A stretch of 64,000 nt of DNA from an uncultured Draconibacterium sp. (GTDB lineage Bacteria; Bacteroidota; Bacteroidia; Bacteroidales; Prolixibacteraceae), in contig NZ_CAJXYQ010000017.1 in NCBI RefSeq assembly GCF_913063105.1, positions 46,491 through 110,490 of the forward strand, read 5' to 3'. The notes under the pieces were generated by a model that was not told the DNA's origin, searched no databases, and was given only the letters and a program-made list of their open reading frames with translations. The translations under genes and the position numbers were made by a program. Positions 9,489 to 17,208 of the stretch are shown one piece after another (the first letter of the stretch is position 1; each line of letters starts with the position of its first letter).

Positions 9489-11073
9489 TATGGAAAAAAC
9501 AAATGGCCTTTTAAAAGTTCCGGAAGAATCGTTTGTGCGCAATAAAATGCGTACAGCAGCGGTAGCGATGGTTGAAAAGTACCAGCTGCTGCCACCGGCA
9601 AAAATAGGAAAGCTTGAGCAGTTGGCCCTGAAGCTGGTGCGCGATTTGGAGCTTTCAGAACATTACATTCCGTTTGCCATGGTATTGCTTGGAAACGAAT
9701 CGTGGCGAAAAACGATAAAAGCCACGCCTACCAACCGCCGACTCTTGTTGTTGCCCCAATGCCTGAACAACAAGGAGAAATGCCAGGGTATGTTCGACGA
9801 GTTGGGGTTGAACTGTGCCGGCTGCAAAGCCTGCCCCATCGACGATGTACTGGTGGAAGCTGAGGCCATGGGCTATGCCAACCTGGTGGCCGAAGGAACC
9901 ACTGTTGCTGTTGGTCTGGTTGAAGAGGGATCGATTGATGCCGTAATTGGCGTAAGCTGTATGCCGGTTTTACAACGATCATTCGATCCGGTTTCAAATG
10001 CTGCAGTGCCTGTAATTGGTATTCCCCTGCTTTATGATGGTTGCGAAAATACCCGCGCCGACATAAAATGGATATTGGACGAATTACGCTCGTTTGAAAC
10101 CAACGAGCAACACCAACCAATTTCGGTGTCGTTGCTAAAAAACAGAATACAAGAGTTTTTTACAGAAGAACACCTCCGAAAATTCATTCCCGGCCGCGAC
10201 CAAACAGAACAGGTAGCATTGGAATACATGTTGATAGACGGACAACGAATAAGGCCTTTGCTTACAGCGCTCAGTTTCGTGGCCTACACCGGAATTGAGA
10301 AAGCTACCCACCTGCTGCCTCTCACCATAATAATCGAATGTTTTCATAAGGCTTCGCTTATTCACGACGATATTGAAGACAATGCTCAACACCGTTACAA
10401 TGCTAAAACTGCACATGCAAAATACGGTATTGCCCAGGCAATAAATGTAGGCGATTACCTGATTGGAAAAGGCTACGAGATTCTAAGTGATTTAAGTGTT
10501 CCGGATGAAACTCTGAAAAGAAGCCTGCGCTTTATTGCCCGCTCGCACATCAAACTTACACGTGGGCAGGGAAATGATATTCTTTTTAACAGTGGGCAAC
10601 TGAACCTGCGCACGCCGGAAATGATTGAGGTGTTTAAGAACAAAACCGGCGAAGCCATAAAAGTGGCTTTATTACTGGGAGCCATTGTTGGCAATGCGCC
10701 GGAACAGGATCAGCAAACGCTGGAAAAATTTGCGGATTTTATGGGCATTGCCTACCAAATTCGCGACGATCTGAATGAATACGAGGAGAAACACAAGGAG
10801 GAAAAAACCGGCGATTACCCGTTTTTACTGGCATTGCTTAACGAGCATTTGGCCAAACAAAACCAAGAGACTCCAATCCACCTGACAGAGCAGGTTGTTG
10901 CTTTCAGAAAAATGATTGAAGAGCATAAACTTAAAGTTAAAGCAGAGAAAATGTTGCAAGACTTTGTTGGCAATTGTTACGCAGAGCTGGACAAACTGAA
11001 CAATGCCAAACTTCGGCTGAGCCTTTATGGTGTAATGGGAAAAATTTTTAAGTCTGAAACCTCTAATGAGTAA
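9481..11073 (+). CDS. DUF116 - isoprenyl diphosphate synthase fusion
   Basis: A protein of about 530 residues with two parts. Residues ~20-205 match DUF116, with a Cys-rich centre 'CLNNKEKC...CAGCKACPID' that may bind a metal cluster. Residues ~220-500 are a trans-isoprenyl diphosphate synthase, which extends allylic diphosphates with IPP; the first Asp-rich motif is DDIED and the second is DDLNE, where the last Asp of the usual DDxxD is Glu. I chose ATG 9481 because it gives the same ATGNNTAA overlap with the upstream stop as at the other junctions; ATG 9490 is the alternative. An upstream frame from 9400 would overlap the radical SAM gene by 89 bases and is unlikely. Product chain length is unknown. 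Confidence 0.88.
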   Translation: MDNMEKTNGLLKVPEESFVRNKMRTAAVAMVEKYQLLPPAKIGKLEQLALKLVRDLELSEHYIPFAMVLLGNESWRKTIKATPTNRRLLLLPQCLNNKEKCQGMFDELGLNCAGCKACPIDDVLVEAEAMGYANLVAEGTTVAVGLVEEGSIDAVIGVSCMPVLQRSFDPVSNAAVPVIGIPLLYDGCENTRADIKWILDELRSFETNEQHQPISVSLLKNRIQEFFTEEHLRKFIPGRDQTEQVALEYMLIDGQRIRPLLTALSFVAYTGIEKATHLLPLTIIIECFHKASLIHDDIEDNAQHRYNAKTAHAKYGIAQAINVGDYLIGKGYEILSDLSVPDETLKRSLRFIARSHIKLTRGQGNDILFNSGQLNLRTPEMIEVFKNKTGEAIKVALLLGAIVGNAPEQDQQTLEKFADFMGIAYQIRDDLNEYEEKHKEEKTGDYPFLLALLNEHLAKQNQETPIHLTEQVVAFRKMIEEHKLKVKAEKMLQDFVGNCYAELDKLNNAKLRLSLYGVMGKIFKSETSNE

Positions 11074-11926
11074 CTCAAATAAAATTGCGATTTATAAAAA
11101 GCTGGTTCGGCGACTTTCTTATGGATTTAAAACATTATCGCCCGAAATACAAGAGGAAATTATAGGATTTATTCGAAGTCAGCAACACGCTTCGGGTGGT
11201 TTTTGCGACCGTGCCGGAACACCCGATCCTTACTACTCGTTGTTTGGCTGCTGGTTGAGTTTAGCCACCGGAATGGAGACGGAGATTGAGCACTTAAAAA
11301 CCTATATTTCAAAGTTCCCAAAAACACAGAGCACTGTTGAAGAACTGGCGCTAAACCTAATGAACTCAGCGTTGTTTCCACAGCAAAAAAACGAATCTTT
11401 ATTTTCCTTGCTTCGAAAGGTTTTTTCAGGGCACAACTTCATGGATATTTCGTACCGCTTTTTTCTGCTGGCATTAACCATTGATGCCACTGCCAAAAGT
11501 CGCTTTGTTTTTAACCTGATGGCGCGTGTTTGGCTCCCCTTTTACAAGGTGAAAAAAAACTCGCCTTGTAGTCTGATGGCTGCACTGTGTTTTGCACGTT
11601 TCGATATGGGATTAGGCTACAAAAATCACCAAAAATTATTGGTGGAGTTTCACCAAAAAAAAGCAGGATTCAGAACTTTTGAAAGCACTCCTTTTAGCGA
11701 CACACTATCTACGGGCGTGGCACTTTTTGCTTTAGCCGAAACCAATTATGACCTCCGCCTAATCACTCCGGACTGTCTGGATTTTATTCAAATGAATTAT
11801 CTTTCAGGAGCTTTTTTATCGGGCGACGGCGATGAAACCCGCGATTTAGAGTATACTTTTTACGGGCTGCTCGCTGTAGGAAGCCTTACAAAGGATGAAG
11901 GATTAAAATGGAATGAGGAACAATGA
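11066..11926 (+). CDS. Prenyltransferase/terpene cyclase-fold protein (small)
   Basis: A 286-residue all-helical protein related to the prenyltransferase beta-subunit/squalene cyclase alpha-alpha barrel. The N-terminal repeat 'FIRSQQHASGGFCDR' and a C-terminal 'DLEYTFYGLLAVG' are typical of that fold. It lacks the DxDD acid of class II cyclases, and I do not see a clear Asp-Cys-His zinc set as in protein prenyltransferases, so it may be a partner or binding protein for a prenyl substrate. It overlaps the upstream gene by 8 bases (ATGAGTAA). The cyclase with DxDD lies about 100 bases downstream. Function is not established. Confidence 0.75.
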   Translation: MSNSNKIAIYKKLVRRLSYGFKTLSPEIQEEIIGFIRSQQHASGGFCDRAGTPDPYYSLFGCWLSLATGMETEIEHLKTYISKFPKTQSTVEELALNLMNSALFPQQKNESLFSLLRKVFSGHNFMDISYRFFLLALTIDATAKSRFVFNLMARVWLPFYKVKKNSPCSLMAALCFARFDMGLGYKNHQKLLVEFHQKKAGFRTFESTPFSDTLSTGVALFALAETNYDLRLITPDCLDFIQMNYLSGAFLSGDGDETRDLEYTFYGLLAVGSLTKDEGLKWNEEQ

Positions 11927-11964
11927 TTAACAGTTTTTAATTTTTGAAGGAGTTAACAAAAAGC

Positions 11965-12025
11965 AAATTTTTGCGACTCTGCGACAAAAAATTCCTTGTG
12001 TCTTCAAGACTTTGTGTTTAAATTA
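11965..12025 (+). repeat. Low-complexity TTGCGAC / TTTGTGT intergenic repeat-like stretch
   Basis: The gap between the two cyclase-fold genes holds a run of near-repeats (TTGCGACTCTGCGAC, then CTTGTGTCTTC, then CTTTGTGTTTAAA). It resembles the short 'ctttgtgtctttgtggttaaa' type of sequence scattered between genes in many Bacteroidota. Related stretches are at 27411-27430 (inverted) and 31757-31778. It makes the N-terminus of the next gene hard to place. Confidence 0.45.
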
Positions 12026-12031
12026 TTGAAA

Positions 12032-13843
12032 GTGAAAAAAGAAGAGTTGGAAATACGTTTTAAGGAACTGAGCGATATTTTGCTTGATGAATTGAACGAA
12101 GATGGTTTCTGGTCGGGAAAATTATCGTCGAGTGCACTTGGTGTGGCAGTAGCTGTTACAGCACTGCATTTCCACAATGCATCAATTCATCAAAAAGAAA
12201 TTAAAAAGGGCCTTGAATGGCTTTCTTTACATCAGAATGGCGGAGGTGGTTATGGCGACACCCCCGAAAGCCCGGCAAATATTTCAACCTCTTTGCTTTC
12301 TTATGCGGCATTGAATCTATACGCAAAAAATAATCCTGAGGTAAAAGTTACTCAGCAAAAACTAGCAGATTACCTGCTTACACAAAATGTTGATGTTCGC
12401 TCTGATCAGGTGGCCCAGGTTATTCTTAACCATTACCAAAAAGATTATACATTCTCGGTTCCCATTTTAACCATGTGTGCGCTTTGCGGCATTCCGGGCG
12501 ACGATGGATTTAAACACATCCCGCAATTGCCCTTTGAACTGGCATTATTGCCACGCCGCTTTTATCGCTTGCTAAATTTAAGTGTGGTAAGCTATGCCAT
12601 TCCGGCACTAATTGCTGTCGGTATAGTGGTGTTTCGCAAGAAAAAAACAAATGGATTAACACGTTCCATCCGGGCAAAAGCCGAAAAGAAAGCGCTTAAA
12701 ATTCTGGAAAAATTGCTGCCGGAAAGTGGTGGTTTTCTGGAAGCTATTCCGCTAACGGCATTTGTTGCACTAAGTTTAATAAACGCAGGCTTAAGAGATT
12801 CTGTAATTGTTGACAAAGGAATTGCCTTTTTAAAGCGCACCCAACGCAACGATGGCAGCTGGCCTATTGATATCGACCTCTCTACCTGGGTTACCACACT
12901 CAGCATAAAAGCTTTGGGCGAGCGTAAAAACGAAGTCTTGTCGGAGAGGCAACAAAAACGAATTGTTAATCATTTACTTTCGGTGCAAAATAAAACCATT
13001 CATCCGTTTAACGGCACCTCGCCGGGAGGCTGGGGCTGGACCAATTTCTCGGGATCGGTACCCGATTGCGACGATACCCCCGGAGCGATTCTGGCACTTC
13101 TTATGTTGGCGCCGCACCATACAATCAGGGAGGAAATGCTGGCAGGTGGTGAATGGCTGCTTCAACTACAAAATAACGATGGCGGTTTCCCTACATTCTC
13201 GCGGGGCTGGGGCAAACTACCTTTCGACCAAAGTTGTGCCGATTTAAGCGGACACTGCCTTTTAGCACTTGCCAAACTGCTGGATGTATACAATTCTGAT
13301 TTAAATGCGAAGCAGAAAAAACAATACTTAAGAGCTATAAATAAAGCCATCGCTTATCTGAAAAAAAACCAAAAAGAAAACGGATCGTGGCTGCCGCTTT
13401 GGTTTGGCAACCAACACTCCAAAAATCATGAAAATCCGGTGTATGGAACAGCGCGGGTACTCACGTATTTACTGAAAACAAAAGTAGTGTTGAAAGACGA
13501 ACCCGTACTGTTGAAGAAAATAGAAGAAATGAATTCTGCAGGAAAGAACTTCCTTTTGAATGTTCAGAATATAGATGGTAGCTGGGGTGACGATTCTGGA
13601 ATTAAAGGCTCAATTGAAGAAACAGCACTTGCCATTGCTGCTTTGAGTGACGTAAAATGGACTGCCGAAATTGAAAAAGGCTTCAACTGGCTGAATAATT
13701 ATTACCAAAGAAACGGCTTAAAAAAAGCCCCTGTAGGGTTGTACTTTGCCTCGTTGTGGTACGATGAGAAGCTGTATCCTTTAACCGCTTACCTCGAAGC
13801 CATAAGCCTGACTTCGTTTCGAAAGGAAATAATTAAAAGCTAA
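12032..13843 (+). CDS. Class II terpene cyclase, squalene-hopene cyclase family
   Basis: A protein of about 603 residues that should cyclise a polyprene by protonation. The catalytic motif D-C-D-D-T (DxDD) lies at bases 13064-13075. At least five QW-like repeats are seen (for example LHQNGGGGYGD, TQRNDGSW, LQNNDGGF, NQKENGSW, VQNIDGSW), and 'GSWLPLWFG...VYGTARV' matches the conserved Trp/YGT region of squalene-hopene cyclases. A hydrophobic segment near the middle ('VSYAIPALIAVGIVVF') may insert in the membrane. No ATG occurs in the first ~150 codons; I chose GTG 12032, with TTG 11996, GTG 12014 and TTG 12026 as alternatives. It converges with the next gene with a 4-base overlap. The substrate (squalene or a diphosphate) is unknown. 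Confidence 0.88.
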   Translation: MKKEELEIRFKELSDILLDELNEDGFWSGKLSSSALGVAVAVTALHFHNASIHQKEIKKGLEWLSLHQNGGGGYGDTPESPANISTSLLSYAALNLYAKNNPEVKVTQQKLADYLLTQNVDVRSDQVAQVILNHYQKDYTFSVPILTMCALCGIPGDDGFKHIPQLPFELALLPRRFYRLLNLSVVSYAIPALIAVGIVVFRKKKTNGLTRSIRAKAEKKALKILEKLLPESGGFLEAIPLTAFVALSLINAGLRDSVIVDKGIAFLKRTQRNDGSWPIDIDLSTWVTTLSIKALGERKNEVLSERQQKRIVNHLLSVQNKTIHPFNGTSPGGWGWTNFSGSVPDCDDTPGAILALLMLAPHHTIREEMLAGGEWLLQLQNNDGGFPTFSRGWGKLPFDQSCADLSGHCLLALAKLLDVYNSDLNAKQKKQYLRAINKAIAYLKKNQKENGSWLPLWFGNQHSKNHENPVYGTARVLTYLLKTKVVLKDEPVLLKKIEEMNSAGKNFLLNVQNIDGSWGDDSGIKGSIEETALAIAALSDVKWTAEIEKGFNWLNNYYQRNGLKKAPVGLYFASLWYDEKLYPLTAYLEAISLTSFRKEIIKS

Positions 13844-14592
13844 ATTTCGGCAACCTGCTTATTTTTCAGTGTTCCATCTTCCATTATGACAGCATAGAAA
13901 TAACCGGCGCCAAAATCCTTTTCCAGCGTAAGTTTTCCGTTAAAAGTAACCACATCGCCTACTTTCACGTTAGCCTGTGTTGTTATGGTAAGATCGAAAC
14001 TACTACCAACTCCGGTACCATCCTGAATATGTACCCAGTTCTTCCCCATTACCCGATTGTTCACTTTTACTACCACGCCACGAATTTCAAACTCCTTACT
14101 GCTAAATTTTTCCTTTTGTGCAAAAACCTCAGCAATAGTCAATTCTCCTTCCACTTTGTTAATATTCACCTCTTCCACATTTGGAGAAACTTTTCCCTGA
14201 TGCGTTGCAGGGTTTCCTCTGTTAGTAGATGCAGGCGTTGAAGTTGTTCCGGGTGTTCGGCTAATTTTACTCACAAAGTAAATGAGCTCAAAAGTTTTGT
14301 CAATCTCTTTACTGTGAAAATTTTGCATGGGCAAGGCATCAAAAAAATAGAGTACTTCGCCGGGGTTTACATTTTGTTTTGCTATGGCAATCCACTTCTC
14401 CTTACTATCTTCCTTTGCACTGATGTAGGTGTATGTATTTCCCTGAATAACTTCCGAAACCTTAATCATATTAAATACGCTCTCGTTTTGCGCCTGGTCC
14501 GGTGTGCCTTTTCTATTTTCATTACATGCCAACATCAAGCCGGCAATTATTAATATCAACGGTATTTTTACCCATTTTTTATCCATCCTCAT
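13840..14592 (-). CDS. OB-fold lipoprotein
   Basis: A 250-residue exported protein with a lipoprotein signal (LMLAC, Cys23). Residues ~155-245 look like an OB-fold nucleic-acid-binding-like domain ('FEIRGVVVKVNNRVMGKNWVHIQDGTG...VGDVVTFNGKL'), of the kind found in Bacteroidota envelope proteins. The middle is a Thr/Pro/Asn-rich linker, and the N-terminal half holds a second small beta domain. No catalytic residues can be named. It is convergent with the terpene cyclase and probably unrelated to it. Confidence 0.8.
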   Translation of the reverse strand: MRMDKKWVKIPLILIIAGLMLACNENRKGTPDQAQNESVFNMIKVSEVIQGNTYTYISAKEDSKEKWIAIAKQNVNPGEVLYFFDALPMQNFHSKEIDKTFELIYFVSKISRTPGTTSTPASTNRGNPATHQGKVSPNVEEVNINKVEGELTIAEVFAQKEKFSSKEFEIRGVVVKVNNRVMGKNWVHIQDGTGVGSSFDLTITTQANVKVGDVVTFNGKLTLEKDFGAGYFYAVIMEDGTLKNKQVAEI

Positions 14593-14729
14593 TCTTCCTT
14601 AGTTATTAAATTAATTAAAAGTATACGCACTAAAACAACAGTAACAAAAGAATTGTTGTCTTGGCTTGCCGGATATAAAATAAAAATAGAAAACCGCCTA
14701 GTTTAAAGCACATACTTTAGAAGCGGTGT

Positions 14730-16004
14730 TTAGTTTAACCTGGCCAGCTCAGGAAGAGGGACCCACTGAATTTTTTGCAGCTCCAGCATCATCGAATCTT
14801 TTAGCGCCATATAACGCTCCATATTTTCCTCTTTTACCGGCTCTACAGGTGGCGCCTTAACCTTTAGCGGATCAACCAGACTGCCGTTTTTTGCCACCCT
14901 AAAATCGAGGTGCGGACCGGTAGCAATGCCGGTTGACCCAACATAGCCAATAATCTGCCCTTGTTTTACGCGCGAACCGGTTGATATGCCCTTGGCATAA
15001 CCCGAAAGGTGCATGTAGGTTGTGGTATAAACCGAATTGTGTTTTATTTTCAGGTAGTTTCCACCTCCTCCTTTTTGGTAGGCTTTTGTTATAACCGTAC
15101 CATCACCAATGCTCATTACGGGTGTTCCGCGCGGAGCAGCATAATCAACTCCGCGGTGCGGACGACGAATGCGCAACACCGGGTGCATGCGGCTGTTAGA
15201 AAAACGCGAACTGATTCGCGAAAATTTAAGCGGTGCCTTTAAAAACGCTTTACGCAGGCTTTTCCCCTGGTCGTCGAAATAATCGAAACGCTCATCCTGG
15301 TCAAACAAAAAGGCATAATTCTCGTCGCCGTAATGGTCAAACTGTACAGCATAAATCTCGCCAATACCTATTGACGTTGAATCAACAAACTGCTCGTCGT
15401 AAATCACCCGAAAACGATCGCCTTTTTGAATGGCAAAAAAATCGATGGTCCAGGCAAAAATATCTGAAAGTTCCAGGGCAAGCATAGGATCTTGTCCGTT
15501 GTCAACCATGGCATTCCACAACGAGGTTTCCACTTCGCCCTTTGCGGTGCGCAAGCGGGTTTGAACTTCTTTTTTACCCTGGTAAATCCCCAGGGTATCG
15601 GTAAGTTCAAAAATGGTATAATCTACTGCCGAATTTTCGTAAACAAAATATTTGGCTACCGGAACAGAATCAAGCGTTGAAAAAATACAGAAATTTTCGC
15701 CACTTTTTATCTTACGCACATCAAAAACATCTTTTGATTTTCGGGCAATTTTATCGATGGTTCCCATGCCCACACCTCGCGCGTTTAAAATCTGGCTGAG
15801 GTACTGGTTGTTTTTTACGATCCCCATTTCAAGCGCAAAAGAATCAACCGGCAACCCGTATTTTAAAACCGGCACCTTAACTTCTGCAAGCGTATCAAGG
15901 GCTGGCGCTTCAACTTGCTTTGTATTTTTTGGTGTGCACGAAAACAATTGACTAACTGCAACAGCCATTACCATCCCCACAACTATCGATCTCAAATTCC
16001 CCAT
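14730..16004 (-). CDS. M23 (LytM-type) peptidase lipoprotein
   Basis: A 424-residue probable peptidoglycan endopeptidase. It has a lipoprotein-like signal (SQLFSC, Cys23), a N-terminal region related to OapA/LysM-associated modules, and a C-terminal M23 domain (~275-395). The motifs RPHRGVDYAAP (His and Asp zinc ligands) and TYMHLS are present. The usual C-terminal HxH reads GPHLDF, so the second His is replaced by Asp; the enzyme may use a changed zinc site or be a regulator. Promoter elements TTG (16050-16052) and TATTTTTG (16024-16031), both on the minus strand, lie just upstream. Confidence 0.88.
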   Translation of the reverse strand: MGNLRSIVVGMVMAVAVSQLFSCTPKNTKQVEAPALDTLAEVKVPVLKYGLPVDSFALEMGIVKNNQYLSQILNARGVGMGTIDKIARKSKDVFDVRKIKSGENFCIFSTLDSVPVAKYFVYENSAVDYTIFELTDTLGIYQGKKEVQTRLRTAKGEVETSLWNAMVDNGQDPMLALELSDIFAWTIDFFAIQKGDRFRVIYDEQFVDSTSIGIGEIYAVQFDHYGDENYAFLFDQDERFDYFDDQGKSLRKAFLKAPLKFSRISSRFSNSRMHPVLRIRRPHRGVDYAAPRGTPVMSIGDGTVITKAYQKGGGGNYLKIKHNSVYTTTYMHLSGYAKGISTGSRVKQGQIIGYVGSTGIATGPHLDFRVAKNGSLVDPLKVKAPPVEPVKEENMERYMALKDSMMLELQKIQWVPLPELARLN

Positions 16005-16023
16005 GTGTATATTTTAAGTTAGG

Positions 16024-16052
16024 CAAAAATAAGAAAACTGAAAAGATAACAA
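16024..16052 (-). promoter_or_regulatory. Bacteroidetes-type promoter of the M23 gene
   Basis: On the minus strand TTG (16050-16052), an 18-base spacer, and TATTTTTG (16024-16031) match the sigma-ABfr consensus TTG-N19-TAnnTTTG. It lies 20 bases upstream of the start codon. Confidence 0.65.
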
Positions 16053-16121
16053 GATTAGTATGTAAGCTTTATAAAGATTTGAGATTATGGAACGAAATAT
16101 TTGATTTTGATCGTGCCGTGT

Positions 16122-17000
16122 CTATAATTTTAGTTTGTCAAATCCCTGACCGTAAACCCCCATAACACTGCCCATTGAGATAAATGCATCAGGATCGATT
16201 TGTTTTATTTTTCGAAAAATAGCACCGGTCTCTTTCTTACGCACTACCGACATAATTACTTTGGTTTCCTGCTTGGTGTACCATCCCGAGCCCTGGAGTA
16301 AGGTTACGCCCCTAATGGCTTCGGTATTGATGTACTCGGCAATTTTCTCGTATTCTTTTGAAATGATAAACATTTGCGCCGAACGATTGGCGCCGCTTAA
16401 AAACGAATCGAGCGAATAAGAAACCACCCACATCATTACATAGCCGTACACCAGTTTTTCTGCCGATTGAAAAACAAAATAAACCGAAGCAATAATTACC
16501 ACATCGCAAAGCATAATTACCCGCCCGGGGCTCACGTTGCGGTATTTGTTAATAATCATGGCAATAATATCTGTTCCTCCGGTGCTTCCACCACGCGAAA
16601 AAACCAGGCCCAGTCCAATTCCACTCATCATGCCTCCCAGTACTGATGACAGAAACATATCATCAACCAATGGTTCTTTTACCATATCCTGAAAAATGGC
16701 AAAGAATGCCGATACAACAATAATGCTGTAAATGGTTTTCACACCAAAATTGGCTCCTAAAATTTTTATAGCTATTAAAACCAGGAAAATGTTTATAACG
16801 AAATAGGTAATACTTATGGGTATTTTTGTGGCGTAAAAAATTATCGCACCTACCCCGCTTATTCCACCACCAGCAATTTCTGCCGGAAGAACAAACAAGT
16901 TCCAGGCCATGGTAAACAAAAACAACCCCAGAGTCATTATCCCGTAGTCCTGAATGGTAAGCATTAACTTTTTCTGAGTAGTAAACAATTGTGTAAACAT
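16122..17000 (-). CDS. YitT family membrane protein (DUF161/DUF2179)
   Basis: A 292-residue integral membrane protein. The first ~200 residues form about five hydrophobic segments with the family signature 'GGxSGxGxI' (GGGISGVGAI) and 'GGSTGGTDIIAMI'. The C-terminal ~85 residues form the soluble DUF2179 domain ('RGVTLLQGSGWYTKQETKVIMSVVRKKE'), thought to bind a small ligand. The transported or sensed substance is unknown. A start at Met13 is also possible. It is a separate unit from leuS, which ends in a terminator just upstream. Confidence 0.92.
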   Translation of the reverse strand: MFTQLFTTQKKLMLTIQDYGIMTLGLFLFTMAWNLFVLPAEIAGGGISGVGAIIFYATKIPISITYFVINIFLVLIAIKILGANFGVKTIYSIIVVSAFFAIFQDMVKEPLVDDMFLSSVLGGMMSGIGLGLVFSRGGSTGGTDIIAMIINKYRNVSPGRVIMLCDVVIIASVYFVFQSAEKLVYGYVMMWVVSYSLDSFLSGANRSAQMFIISKEYEKIAEYINTEAIRGVTLLQGSGWYTKQETKVIMSVVRKKETGAIFRKIKQIDPDAFISMGSVMGVYGQGFDKLKL

Positions 17001-17102
17001 TCCTAAATTTTATCCTTGTTAAAAAATCGCGCAAAAGAACAAAGGCTAAAGGTAAAAAATGGTGATGATTGTCAGGGTATTGAGAATTAATATTTTGTTC
17101 AT

Positions 17103-17140
17103 AAAAAAAGGATGTTTACCAATTGGCACACATCCTTTCG
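17103..17140 (-). terminator. Rho-independent terminator of leuS
   Basis: Stem AAAGGATGT (17107-17115) / ACATCCTTT (17130-17138); read on the minus strand it is followed by a run of T. It lies 70 bases after the leuS stop. Confidence 0.88.
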
Positions 17141-17208
17141 CTTATCATTAGTTGGCTGATTAGCCTTTAACTGCACAATTTTAATTGGCAGCTGAGCTCC
17201 CTTAACTC

